64,000 bases of DNA from NCBI RefSeq assembly GCF_026343125.1, contig NZ_JAPEMB010000001.1, positions 5,089,501 through 5,153,500 of the forward strand, written 5' to 3'. The translations under genes were made by a program, and so were the position numbers. The DNA comes from Streptomyces sp. NBC_00094 (GTDB taxonomy: Bacteria; Actinomycetota; Actinomycetes; Streptomycetales; Streptomycetaceae). The notes beneath the pieces were generated by a model. That model ran no database searches. It was not told the origin of the DNA and saw only the letters and a list, made by a program, of their open reading frames with translations. Shown here in pieces: positions 50,769 to 59,375 of the stretch; the stretch's first letter is position 1; each line of letters begins with the position of its first letter.

Positions 50769-51463
50769 ACCGCCTCCGGTTCCGGCTGGTGCGAGGCGGC
50801 CGCGGGGGCGGGCACGGCGGCGGGCGGGGTGGAGGCGCCGGAGGCCGGTGCGGCGGTCTGCCGGGAGTGGCGGGCCTCGCCGCGCGCGGCGGAGCGCTTC
50901 GGGCGGACCAGCAGGACCAGGCCGCCGAGCAGCCCGCCGGCACAGGCGCCGACGAGCGCGGAGAGCGGCGCGGAGGGGGAGACCGGGGTGACCGGCTTGG
51001 TGGCGCGGGAGAACTGGACGACCTTCACGCCCGTGCTGCCGGCGACGTGCGTGCTGTTGAGGACGAGCGCGCGGGCCACCCCGTCGGCCATGGACACCGC
51101 CTTCGCGGGCTGTTCGGCCCGGGCGGTGATCGAGATCATCGGGGCGTCCGGGGAGGTCGCGGCCTGCACGCTCCTGCGCAGGGTGTCGGCGGTGACGCCC
51201 GCCCACACCTGGGCGTCGCCGGTCACCGCGATGTCGGTGGCGACCCGCCCGTAGGCCTGCGCGAAGCCGAGCGCCGCCGCGGGGTCGGACTTCTCGGCCG
51301 GTACGACGATGACGTAGCTGATCGCCGCGTACTGCGGGGTCTTCAGCGCTCCGTATCCGCCGCCGAGGGCCGCCCCGGCGAGGACGGCGGCGGGCAGCAC
51401 CGCCCAGCGGCCGGGGCGGCGCAGACCGGCGGGCGGGAAGGTGCGGGATGGGGTGGTGTTCAT
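50765..51463 (-). CDS. Wzz/YveK-like polysaccharide chain-length protein
   Basis: A 232-residue membrane protein with two helices, near 20-42 (WAVLPAAVLAGAALGGGYGA) and 170-190 (SALVGACAGGLLGGLVLLVR), flanking an extracellular domain (AAISYVIVVPAEKSDPAAAL, VTADTLRRSVQAATSPDAPM). This is the layout of polysaccharide co-polymerases that set chain length in Wzy-dependent systems. The Pro/Ala-rich cytoplasmic C-tail (about 40 residues) has no kinase domain or Tyr cluster. It lies 10 bp after the glycosyltransferase and overlaps the acetyltransferase. Confidence 0.85.
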   Translation of the reverse strand: MNTTPSRTFPPAGLRRPGRWAVLPAAVLAGAALGGGYGALKTPQYAAISYVIVVPAEKSDPAAALGFAQAYGRVATDIAVTGDAQVWAGVTADTLRRSVQAATSPDAPMISITARAEQPAKAVSMADGVARALVLNSTHVAGSTGVKVVQFSRATKPVTPVSPSAPLSALVGACAGGLLGGLVLLVRPKRSAARGEARHSRQTAAPASGASTPPAAVPAPAAASHQPEPEAV

Positions 51464-51473
51464 GGTGCGGGCC

Positions 51474-52607
51474 TCACTTCGCGGGGGAGGGGGTGCCGTG
51501 GACGGCCTGGTCGTAGAGGGACATCAACTGCCCCGCGCTGTGCGCGATGTCGTAGCGGCGGGCGGCCGCCGGCTGGGGGAGCCGGGTGAGCCGGGCGTCC
51601 CGGATGCCGCGCAGCGCGGAGATCAGCTCGGGCACGGACTCGCCGATCCGGCGCGCACCCGGGGCCGCGTCCGGCGGCAGGTCGTCGATCGCCGGGCAGG
51701 CCACGTACAGCACGGGAAGGCCCGCGGCCAGCGCCTCGACGACCGCGAGTCCGAAGGTCTCGTCGGGGGAGGTCGAGACGAAGACGTCCATGGCGGAGAG
51801 CAGTTCGGGCAGCGAGGGTCCGATGGAGGCGACGGACGGCGGGTCCTCGCAGGCCCCGACGAGCAGCACCCGGTCGACGGCCCCGCACTCCCGGGCGACC
51901 CGCAGCAGTTCCTCGCGGTGCTCGCCCTCGCCGACGAGGAGCAGCCGGGCCTCCGGCACCGAGGCCACGGCCCGGACGAGCCGGTCGAACCGCTTCCCGG
52001 GCGTGAGCCGCCCCACCCCGCCGACGACATGGGCGTCCTCGGGGATGCCGAGGACGCCCCGGGTGAGGCGGCGGGCGCGGGCGTCGAAGGTGAACCGGTC
52101 GGTCTCGATGCCGTTGGGCACGACCCTGATACGGGCCGGGGGCACTCCCCAGTCGGCCAGCCGGCGGGCCACGCTCGGGGAGACGGCGACCGTGGAGGTG
52201 CCGAGCCGCTCGGACGCCAGGTACAGGGCACGGGTCCCCGCGGAGAGCGGGCGGCCCTCGATCTGGGCCTCGCCGAGCGAGTGCTCGGTGGCGATGACCC
52301 GGCGGACCCCGGCGAGCCGGGCCGCCAGCCTGCCGTACACGCACGCCCGGTAGAGGTGGGTGTGGACGAGGTCGTAGCGGCCCTGGCGGACGATCCGCGC
52401 GAGCCGGGGCAGCGCGCCGAGGTCGCGGTTGCCGGCCATGCCGAGATGGGTGACGGCGGTGCCGTCGGCCTCGATGCCCGCGGCGACCGCGCCGGGGTTG
52501 GTGAGGGTGACCACCCCGTGCTGGACGGGGAGATGGCGCAGCAGGAGCCGCAGCTGTTGCTCGGCGCCGCCGATGCCGAGCCCGGTGATGACGTGCAGGA
52601 CCCTCAT
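51474..52607 (-). CDS. Glycosyltransferase family 4
   Basis: A 377-residue GT-B fold transferase that adds a sugar to the lipid-linked repeat unit on the cytoplasmic face. The N-terminal MRVLHVITGLGIGGAEQQLR carries the Gly-rich acceptor loop; VRVVPNGIETDRF, VGRLTPGKRFDRLVRAV and the donor-binding E-x7-E-like segment FVSTSPDETFGLAVVEALAA follow. The ATG at 52607 overlaps the deacetylase stop as ATGA. It is the second GT4 in the operon and is only distantly similar to the first. Confidence 0.93.
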   Translation of the reverse strand: MRVLHVITGLGIGGAEQQLRLLLRHLPVQHGVVTLTNPGAVAAGIEADGTAVTHLGMAGNRDLGALPRLARIVRQGRYDLVHTHLYRACVYGRLAARLAGVRRVIATEHSLGEAQIEGRPLSAGTRALYLASERLGTSTVAVSPSVARRLADWGVPPARIRVVPNGIETDRFTFDARARRLTRGVLGIPEDAHVVGGVGRLTPGKRFDRLVRAVASVPEARLLLVGEGEHREELLRVARECGAVDRVLLVGACEDPPSVASIGPSLPELLSAMDVFVSTSPDETFGLAVVEALAAGLPVLYVACPAIDDLPPDAAPGARRIGESVPELISALRGIRDARLTRLPQPAAARRYDIAHSAGQLMSLYDQAVHGTPSPAK

Positions 52608-53413
52608 GGCGCACCGACCACGGCGGGTCCGGCCTGGGCCTGCGAGGGGAACACGTCGACGGGGTGGCGGCGGCGCAGCGGGTGCAGGACGCGCTTGGCG
52701 GTGAGCCGCCAGGAGGTGTCGTCCTCGCCGATGTGGACGCGGGGCAGGGCGTACGCGCCGGTGTGCGGGCCCGGGTCGATGGCGCAGGCGTGGCGGTAGC
52801 CGGCCTTCCGCACGGCGTGGATCACGCGCGGGTCGACCTTCCCGTACGGATAGCAGAAGCCGTCCACGGTGTCGCCGGTGATCTCCTCCAGGAGCTCCCG
52901 GCTGCGCCGGGTCTCGTCGGCGAGCGCCGCGTCGTCGGCCTCGGTGAGCGCGACGTGCGTGAGGCCGTGGGAGCCGATCTCCATGCCGGCCTCCGCGATC
53001 CGCAGGATGCCGTCCTCGTCGAGGAGCCGTTTGCGCGGGCCTTCGGTGTCCCAGGCGTTCTCGCCGCCGAGCCGGCCGGGCAGGACGTAGACGGTGGCCG
53101 TGAAGCCGTGGCGGCGCAGCAGTGGCAGCGCCGATTCGTGGAAGTCGGCGTAGCCGTCGTCGAAGGTGAGGCCGACGAGCCCTTTGGCGCGCCCGGCGGC
53201 GGTGGCGGCCAGCAGCTCCCGTACCGAGACCCCGCGCAGCCCACGGTCGCCGAGCCAGTGCAGTTGCCGGGCGAAGCGGACGGGGGAGACGGTCACGTGG
53301 TACGGGTCGTCACCGGGGTCCGTGATCGAGTGGTACATCGCCACCCACAGGGGCGGTTTCACCCACAGGGGCGGCTTCGGCAGCAGTCGGCGCAGCGCGG
53401 TGGGGGCGGGCAT
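52604..53413 (-). CDS. Polysaccharide deacetylase (NodB domain)
   Basis: A 269-residue metal-dependent de-N-acetylase, CE4 type. The NodB motifs are present: LTFDDGYADFHESALPLLRR (metal-binding Asp-Asp near 80), GSHGLTHVAL (His pair near 150) and FCYPYGKVD. The N-terminus has an 18-bp tandem duplication giving PPLWVKPPLWV. Its ATG (GAAGGA upstream) lies 104 bp inside the 3' end of the flippase gene, a long overlap; a shorter start at 53338 would cut into the first strand of the domain. No signal peptide is seen, so a cytoplasmic action, or an unusual export route, must be assumed. Confidence 0.9.
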   Translation of the reverse strand: MPAPTALRRLLPKPPLWVKPPLWVAMYHSITDPGDDPYHVTVSPVRFARQLHWLGDRGLRGVSVRELLAATAAGRAKGLVGLTFDDGYADFHESALPLLRRHGFTATVYVLPGRLGGENAWDTEGPRKRLLDEDGILRIAEAGMEIGSHGLTHVALTEADDAALADETRRSRELLEEITGDTVDGFCYPYGKVDPRVIHAVRKAGYRHACAIDPGPHTGAYALPRVHIGEDDTSWRLTAKRVLHPLRRRHPVDVFPSQAQAGPAVVGAP

Positions 53414-55421
53414 GGTCGGTCCTTCGGGAGGCGGAGCGGGGCAGGGGCGGAATCTCCGGCGCCTTGGCGGCGCAGGCGATGAAGATCAGGAAGATGCCGA
53501 TGACGACCAGGCTCGCGACGGCGACGGAGAGGGCGGCGTGGTCGATGCCGACCGAGCAGATCCAGCCGGCGCCGGTGGCCCAGGCTCCGGCGGTGGCGAG
53601 CCGGAGGAGGCCCTCGCCGAGCCGGTCGACCTGGACGGGGACGGTCTGGCGGTGGGCGCCGCGCAGCAGCAGGACGGCGCTGCAGGTGATGCCGAGGGCG
53701 TTGGCCGCGGCGATGCCGACGGCGCCCCAGTAGTGGGCGCCGGGGATGCCGGCGACGGTCGTCGTGGCGAGGCCCGCGGCCATGGCGGCGGCCGGGTACC
53801 AGAGCGGGCGGGCGGCGGAGAAGTAGCAGCGGACGAGGGCGCCGACCATGGTCTGGCCGAGCAGGCCGAGGGCGTAGACCCGCATGACGGCGGCGGTGGA
53901 GACGGTGTCCGTGCGGTCGAACTCACCACGCTCGAAGAGGAGTTCGATGATCTTGGGGGCGGCGGCGATCACCGTCGAGGCACCGACGAGTACGACGACG
54001 GCGGCGAGCAGCAGGTCCCGCTCCACCCGGCGGCGGGCCGCCTCGGTATCGCCCGCTGCGAGCGCCCGGGCGACCACCGGGAAGCTGACCGTGCACAGCA
54101 TCAGCGAGAGGATCATCGGCATCTGCGCGACCTTCTGCGCGTAGTTCAGATGCGAGATGGCCCCGGCGGGCAGCGGCGAGGCGAGGAACCGCTCGATCAG
54201 GGTCTGCGACTGGCGGCAGAGCGAGAAGGCGACCACGGGCGCGATCAGGCCGAGGACCAGGATGCGGCCCTCCTGCCCGCCCTCGGGGGCGAGCGCCGTC
54301 GGCTCCTCCTTCGGCACCGGACGGACGCGCAGCTCACGGAGGAGCGAAGGGGCCTGTACGAGCACCATCAGGACTCCGCCGACCGCGACCCCGGCCGCGG
54401 CGGACCGCACGCCCCACGGCTCGCGCAGCACCAGGATCGTGCCGATGATGCCCACGTTGTACGCCACGTAGATCGCGGCCGGCGGCAGGAAGCAGCCATG
54501 GGCGCGGAGCGCGGCGGAGCAGTACCCCACCAGGGCGAAGGACAGCACGCAGGTCGCGGTCAGCCGGGTGCAGTCGACGGCCAGCTGCGGGTCGGGCAGG
54601 CCGGGCGCGAGCGCGGAGACGAGCAGCGGTGCCGCGAGGACGAGCAGGGCGGCGGCGACGGCGACGCCCAGGGTCAGCCGGGGGAGCGTGCCGCGCACGA
54701 GGGCCCGCACCGGATCCCCGAACAGGCTGCCGGAACGGCGGGCCAGGGCCCGGGAGAAGGCGGGCACCAGGATCAGCGCCAGGGCGTCCTCGATGAGCAG
54801 CGTCGAGGCGAACTCCGGCACCGTCCACGCGACCAGGAACGCGTCGGTCTCGGCGCCGGCCCCGAAGTACCCGGCCAGGATCTGGTCCCGTACGAGCCCG
54901 AGCAGGGCCCCGACGGCGGTGAGCCCGGCGGTCACGGCGGCGGCCCTCGCGAGGAAGCCCCGCCCCTGCACCCGGTCGGCGCCCGCCCGCATCCGCGCCC
55001 GGGCGTGCGCCCGGCGGCCGCGTGGTGCCTGCCCGGCGGCACGGGGGGTGCTCGCGGCGTGCCGCGGGCCGGCCGGCCGCGGAGCCCCGCCGTACACGCC
55101 GGCGCTCGCGGGCGCCTGCGTCCGCACCCCGCCCGCCGACACGGCCGTCTCCGCACCCCGTACGGCGGTCTCCGTCCCCAGTACGGCCGTCTCCGTCCCC
55201 AGCACGGCCGTCTCCGTACCCCGCACGGCCGACGTCGTCCCCGCGCCCGCCCCCGGCAGCGCAGCGGCCTCCGGGGCCCACGGAGAGTCCGTGGGGCCCG
55301 GAGGCGCGGTCTGCCAGGGGTCGGCGAGCGGGGTGCCGCAGGGCGGCCGGGACGCGGAGCGCGGGGCGCCGGGCCACGGGGTGTCCGTGGGCTCCGGCTC
55401 CCCGGCCCACGGGTCACGCAC
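53310..55421 (-). CDS. MurJ/MviN-family flippase with long repetitive N-terminus
   Basis: A 703-residue polytopic protein. About 150 N-terminal residues are Pro/Ala/Gly-rich and disordered, with four copies of a seven-residue motif (TETAVLG-like) from a 21-bp DNA repeat at about 55139-55233. The membrane part (155-660) has about 14 helices and MurJ hallmarks: LLGLVRDQILAGYFGAGAET, DAFLVAWTVPEFASTLLIED, LILVPAFSRAL and SPLPAGAISHLNYAQKVAQM. In this operon it probably flips the lipid-linked exopolysaccharide unit (Wzx role) and not lipid II. It overlaps the O-antigen ligase stop by 8 bp and the deacetylase by 104 bp. Confidence 0.9.
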   Translation of the reverse strand: MRDPWAGEPEPTDTPWPGAPRSASRPPCGTPLADPWQTAPPGPTDSPWAPEAAALPGAGAGTTSAVRGTETAVLGTETAVLGTETAVRGAETAVSAGGVRTQAPASAGVYGGAPRPAGPRHAASTPRAAGQAPRGRRAHARARMRAGADRVQGRGFLARAAAVTAGLTAVGALLGLVRDQILAGYFGAGAETDAFLVAWTVPEFASTLLIEDALALILVPAFSRALARRSGSLFGDPVRALVRGTLPRLTLGVAVAAALLVLAAPLLVSALAPGLPDPQLAVDCTRLTATCVLSFALVGYCSAALRAHGCFLPPAAIYVAYNVGIIGTILVLREPWGVRSAAAGVAVGGVLMVLVQAPSLLRELRVRPVPKEEPTALAPEGGQEGRILVLGLIAPVVAFSLCRQSQTLIERFLASPLPAGAISHLNYAQKVAQMPMILSLMLCTVSFPVVARALAAGDTEAARRRVERDLLLAAVVVLVGASTVIAAAPKIIELLFERGEFDRTDTVSTAAVMRVYALGLLGQTMVGALVRCYFSAARPLWYPAAAMAAGLATTTVAGIPGAHYWGAVGIAAANALGITCSAVLLLRGAHRQTVPVQVDRLGEGLLRLATAGAWATGAGWICSVGIDHAALSVAVASLVVIGIFLIFIACAAKAPEIPPLPRSASRRTDHARPHRAAPTAAEAAPVGETAPVGGDVPLDHGPR
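55139..55233 (-). repeat. 21-bp tandem repeats in the flippase N-terminus
   Basis: About four units like CGTCTCCGTCCCCAGTACGGC, with a few substitutions, encode the repeated Thr-Glu-Thr-Ala-Val-Leu-Gly motif. Confidence 0.75.
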
Positions 55422-56775
55422 GCCGCACCTCCGCCAGCGACCACCAGGCCGCCAGGCCGAGCACGACGGACATCAGCACCGTCGAGGGGCCGCCGATGTC
55501 CGCGTAGAAGAAGTCGATGAGCTGCCAGGCCAGCAGGCCCGTCGCGACGAACGCGCAGTCCGCGCCGAGGCGCCGCCGCCGCAGCGCGCCGACGAGCAGC
55601 GCCACCCAGCTGCCCGCCAGGGCGAGCAGCCCCACGAGGCCCTGCTCGCTGAGGACCAGGAGGTACATGTTGTGCGGGGACAGCAGCGGCTGCCGCTGGA
55701 AGGCGGCGCCCGCGCCCGCCGTGTCGCTGCCGGAGGAGAGCGCCAGCGAGGCGTTCGAGTCGCGGTACGCGGGGAAGCCCTTGAGCCCGACGCCCGTGAC
55801 CGGCTCCGTGCTCCACATCCGCCCGGCCGCCGCCCACATCGTGTACCGGTCGGTGACCGACTGGTCCGGCGCGGCCGCCACCTGCGTGATGCTGGCGACC
55901 CGCTCCTTCACCATCGCCGAACCGATGCCGAGACCGCCGACCAGGACGACCCCGAGCGCCCCCGCGGCGAGCGCCACCCGGGCCGCCCGGCGCGGCCCCG
56001 AAAGCAGCAGCTGGATCCCACAGGCCAGCACGGTCGCGATCCACGCGCCCCGGCTGAAGGACAGCACCAGCGGCAGGAAGAGCAGGCCCGCGCAGACCAG
56101 CGCCGCCGTCCGGGTCCGGCCCGGCCCGCTGCCGAGCGCGATCCCGGTGACGACGACGAGCCCGTACGACACGACCGTCGCCATGCCCATCACGTCCGTG
56201 GGCCCGAAGGTGCCGACGGCCCGGATGTCCTCCCCCATGTACGAGGCGCCCGTCCCGGTCAGGTACTGGAGCACCCCCACCGCGCCCTGGAGCAGCGCGA
56301 GCCCGACGAGACCCCAGGCGACCACGGCGAAGTCCCGCCGGTCGCGGATCATCAGGAGCACGGCCGCCGGGACGAGGACGAAGATCTGTACGTAGCGGGC
56401 GACGCCCGGCAGGCTCGCCGCCGGGTCGTTCGAGGTGATCGCGGCCAGGCAGATCCCGAGGACGGGCAGGCCGAGGACGACGGCCGCCGTCCGGGTCAGC
56501 GGCCGGGCCGCGCCGCGCAGCACCCGGACGAGACAGATGACGACGAGGAGTCCGGAGGCCGCGTCCGCGACCGTGCCCGTACCGCCGGTGCCGCCCTGCG
56601 CGCCCCCGCCGCCGGGGACGAGGAGCAGCGCGATCACGACGAGGACCGGGGACAGCGCCCCGGCCCTGCGGACCCAGTCCCGTACGTCCTCGCCGACCCG
56701 GTCCCGTACGTCCTCGCGGGCCCGGTTCCCGACGTCCGGATCGACCGCCGGCACCGGTGTCACGGCCGTGGCCAT
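55414..56775 (-). CDS. O-antigen ligase / Wzy-type polymerase
   Basis: A 453-residue protein with about 11 membrane helices, an acidic/basic N-terminal tail of 35 residues and the Wzy_C landmarks FSRGAWIATVLACGIQLLLS, VTGVGLKGFPAYRDS and the loop motif SPHNMYLLVLSEQGLVGLLA. It is likely to polymerise or ligate the flipped units on the outer face. GGGAGCTGAGG lies just before ATG 56775. It lies 2 bp after the sugar-transferase gene. Confidence 0.9.
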   Translation of the reverse strand: MATAVTPVPAVDPDVGNRAREDVRDRVGEDVRDWVRRAGALSPVLVVIALLLVPGGGGAQGGTGGTGTVADAASGLLVVICLVRVLRGAARPLTRTAAVVLGLPVLGICLAAITSNDPAASLPGVARYVQIFVLVPAAVLLMIRDRRDFAVVAWGLVGLALLQGAVGVLQYLTGTGASYMGEDIRAVGTFGPTDVMGMATVVSYGLVVVTGIALGSGPGRTRTAALVCAGLLFLPLVLSFSRGAWIATVLACGIQLLLSGPRRAARVALAAGALGVVLVGGLGIGSAMVKERVASITQVAAAPDQSVTDRYTMWAAAGRMWSTEPVTGVGLKGFPAYRDSNASLALSSGSDTAGAGAAFQRQPLLSPHNMYLLVLSEQGLVGLLALAGSWVALLVGALRRRRLGADCAFVATGLLAWQLIDFFYADIGGPSTVLMSVVLGLAAWWSLAEVRRA

Positions 56776-56777
56776 CC

Positions 56778-58226
56778 TCAGCTCCCTGTGGGTCGGACGA
56801 GCCCGGCCGCCGTACGCAGCAGGATGCAGACGTCCTGCCAGAGCGACCAGTGGTCGATGTAGTGGTTGTCGAAGCGGCAGCGGTCCTCGATCGAGGTGTC
56901 GCCGCGCAGCCCGTGCACCTGCGCCAGACCGGTGAGTCCCACCGGCATCCGGTGCCGGGCCGCGTAACCGGCGTGGATCTTGCTGAACTGGGCGACGAAG
57001 TACGGGCGTTCGGGCCGCGGCCCGACCAGGCTCATGTCGCCGCGCAGGATGTTCCACAGCTGCGGCAGCTCGTCCAGCGAGCTCTTGCGCAGGAAGCTGC
57101 CGGCCGCGCTCATCCGCCGGTCGCCCGCCACGTTCCAGCGGGTCGCCGACTCGGTGTCGTCGGTCGGGCGCAGCGTACGGAACTTGAGGAGCGTGAAGTG
57201 ACGGCCGTGCTGGCCCACCCGCTCCTGCCGGAAGAGCACCCCCGGACCGTCCGACAGACGGACGGCGAGCGCGCAGAGCAACAGCACCGGCAGCGCGAGC
57301 GCGAGCGCGGGCGCGGCGAGCGCGATGTCGAGCGCCCGCTTGGCCGTCAGCCCGCGCCGCTCGCCCAGCGGGACGATCCGGTGCCGGGCGTACCCCCACA
57401 GGTGCTCGCCCATCGGCCCGCCCGACCGCTCGCCGCCCACCCGCCAGGTGGTGCAGCCGTAGTGCTGGAAGAGCGTCACCAGACCCGGGTCGTCGTCGAG
57501 GAACACCGCCTCGCACACGCTGTTCTGGATGACGGCCCGGTGGATCTCCTCGGTCGTCGTGAGCACCGGGATCGCGGCCTCCCCGACGGGCCGGGGAGCA
57601 CCGCCCTGCTCCGGCACGCCGACGATCCCGACCGGCCGCACCCCGTACTCCGGGTGCTGGGCGGCCGCGGCGGCGAACCGGCGCGCGGCCCCCGCTCCGC
57701 CGACGACCAGCGCGGAGCGCGGACGCTCCCGCGCCACCCGCCGCCTGCGGGCCAGCAGCAGCGCGCGGACCAGGCACGCCACGGCGACGTGCGTGGCGTA
57801 CGCGGCGCAGAGCCGCAGTGGCCCGATCGCCAGGGTGGGGGAGTACGCGGCGACCCCGGCCGCCGCCAGACACCAGGCGACCCCGGCGCGGGAGGCCAGT
57901 GCCGGCAGCTCGTCGAGCGCCCGGGTGTGCGCGGCCGGCCGGTACAGCCCGCCGTGCCCGTCGAGGACGAGGACGAGCGCCGCCACCGGCAGCAGCAGTC
58001 GGGCGTCGTGGTGCACCACGCTGAGCAGCGAGGCGGCGGCCAGGACCGCGAGGCAGTCGACGACGACGAGCGGGCCGGTACCGGACCGCCGGTGGGCGGG
58101 ACGGCGCGGCAGCGCGAGCCGGTCGGTCGTGCCGCGGCGCGGCGCGAGGGAGGCGAGGCCGAAGGCCTGGCCCGCCGTGGGCCAGGGGCCCGGCGAGGAG
58201 GGAACGCTGGTACTTTCCGTGGTCAC
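56778..58226 (-). CDS. Undecaprenyl-phosphate sugar phosphotransferase
   Basis: Starts exopolysaccharide synthesis by moving a sugar-1-phosphate to undecaprenyl phosphate. The 482-residue protein has an N-terminal set of about four membrane helices, a CoA-binding-like middle (RSALVVGGAGAARRFAAAAA, YGVRPVGIVGVPEQGG) and the WbaP-type C-terminal domain: KRALDIALAAPALALALPVL, FTLLKFRTLRPT, GSFLRKSSLDELPQLWNILR and GDMSLVGPRPERP. GTG 58226 overlaps the stop of the upstream glycosyltransferase (GTGA). Confidence 0.94.
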   Translation of the reverse strand: MTTESTSVPSSPGPWPTAGQAFGLASLAPRRGTTDRLALPRRPAHRRSGTGPLVVVDCLAVLAAASLLSVVHHDARLLLPVAALVLVLDGHGGLYRPAAHTRALDELPALASRAGVAWCLAAAGVAAYSPTLAIGPLRLCAAYATHVAVACLVRALLLARRRRVARERPRSALVVGGAGAARRFAAAAAQHPEYGVRPVGIVGVPEQGGAPRPVGEAAIPVLTTTEEIHRAVIQNSVCEAVFLDDDPGLVTLFQHYGCTTWRVGGERSGGPMGEHLWGYARHRIVPLGERRGLTAKRALDIALAAPALALALPVLLLCALAVRLSDGPGVLFRQERVGQHGRHFTLLKFRTLRPTDDTESATRWNVAGDRRMSAAGSFLRKSSLDELPQLWNILRGDMSLVGPRPERPYFVAQFSKIHAGYAARHRMPVGLTGLAQVHGLRGDTSIEDRCRFDNHYIDHWSLWQDVCILLRTAAGLVRPTGS

Positions 58227-59338
58227 TGCGCAATCGGCTCTCTGTGTTCGGCCTCCCGCACGCCGGCCAGCTCGCGGTAGACGTCCGCGACGGCCGCGCC
58301 CGTGCGCCGGACATCGAAACTGCTGAGTACGTGCTCGTGGGCCTCGCGGCCCAGGCGGTGCCGCAGCTCCGGCCTGCCGAGGAGGCGGCCCAGAGCGGCG
58401 GCGAGCGCGGCCGGGTCCTCGGGCGGGACCAGGCACAGGGGTTGGTGGGCGGGCGGCAGGCTCTCGCGGGCCCCGTCCACATCGCTGACGACGACCGGCC
58501 GGCCGCTCGCCATGGCTTCGAGGGGCGCGAGCGCCATGCCCTCCCAGCGGGACGGCAGGACGACGACGTCCGCGGCCCGGTACCAGGGGACGGTGTCGTC
58601 GACGGCGCCGGTGAAGCGCACCGAGGGCCCCGCGGCCGCCCGCAGCCGTTCGCCGTCCGGGCCGTCGCCGACCAGGACGAGCCGGGCCGTGGGCACCTCC
58701 GCGAGGACGGCGGGCCAGGCCGCGAGCAGCACGTCCTGTCCCTTCTGGCGGCAGAGCCGGCCCACACAGACGACGGTGGGTACGGGGTTGCCCGGCGGGC
58801 CCTCGGTCGCGAACCGGGCCACGTCCACACCGTTGTGGACGACGGACCACGGCGCCACGACCCCGGCGGCCTCACCGGTACGCCGCTCGGCCTCGCTCAC
58901 ACAGAGGATCCGGTCCGCCCAGCGGGCGCCGAACCGCTCCCAGCGGCGGGCGAGCGAGGCGGTCGTCCCGGTGACCGCCTCGAAGGACCAGGCGTGCGGC
59001 TGATACACCGTCGGAACCCGTCCCCTCAGGGCGAGTCGGGCGCACAGACCGGCCTTGGCGCTGTGCGCGTGGACGAGGGCGGGCCGGACGGTACGGATCA
59101 CCCGGGCCAACTCCCTCGTCTCGCGGACCAGTCGGGGGCCGGGGTCCCGGCCGGCATGCCAGTCGTGGGTCTCCACGCCCTCGGCGCGGACAGCGGCGGA
59201 GAGGGCGGTGCCGGGCGGGCAGGCGACCGCGACCCGCAGGCCGGCGGCGCGTTGCGCGCGGACCAGGTCGACGACGACGCGGGCGACCCCGCCGTCCCCG
59301 GGCTGGACCGCGTGCAGGACGGCTACGGCGGCGGACAC
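58223..59338 (-). CDS. Glycosyltransferase family 4 (first in operon)
   Basis: A 371-residue GT-B transferase. AVAVLHAVQPGDGGVARVVV is the N-terminal Gly loop. HNGVDVARFATEG, VGRLCRQKGQDVLLAAWPAV and the donor site VVLPSRWEGMALAPLEAMAS follow. GTG 59338 has GGAGG 11 bp upstream and places the first strand at the N-terminus; GTG 59374, just after the upstream gene's stop, is an alternative. The product probably adds the second sugar after the initiating transferase encoded next. Confidence 0.92.
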   Translation of the reverse strand: MSAAVAVLHAVQPGDGGVARVVVDLVRAQRAAGLRVAVACPPGTALSAAVRAEGVETHDWHAGRDPGPRLVRETRELARVIRTVRPALVHAHSAKAGLCARLALRGRVPTVYQPHAWSFEAVTGTTASLARRWERFGARWADRILCVSEAERRTGEAAGVVAPWSVVHNGVDVARFATEGPPGNPVPTVVCVGRLCRQKGQDVLLAAWPAVLAEVPTARLVLVGDGPDGERLRAAAGPSVRFTGAVDDTVPWYRAADVVVLPSRWEGMALAPLEAMASGRPVVVSDVDGARESLPPAHQPLCLVPPEDPAALAAALGRLLGRPELRHRLGREAHEHVLSSFDVRRTGAAVADVYRELAGVREAEHREPIAQ

Positions 59339-59375
59339 GGGGTCCGGCGCCTCCGATGCTCGTGGCGGCCGCACG

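Noticed and set aside
55414..58875. A continuous open frame of over 1100 codons on the minus strand
   Set aside because: Only its last 453 codons are real (the O-antigen ligase-like gene). The rest is an out-of-frame reading of the sugar transferase and glycosyltransferase genes.
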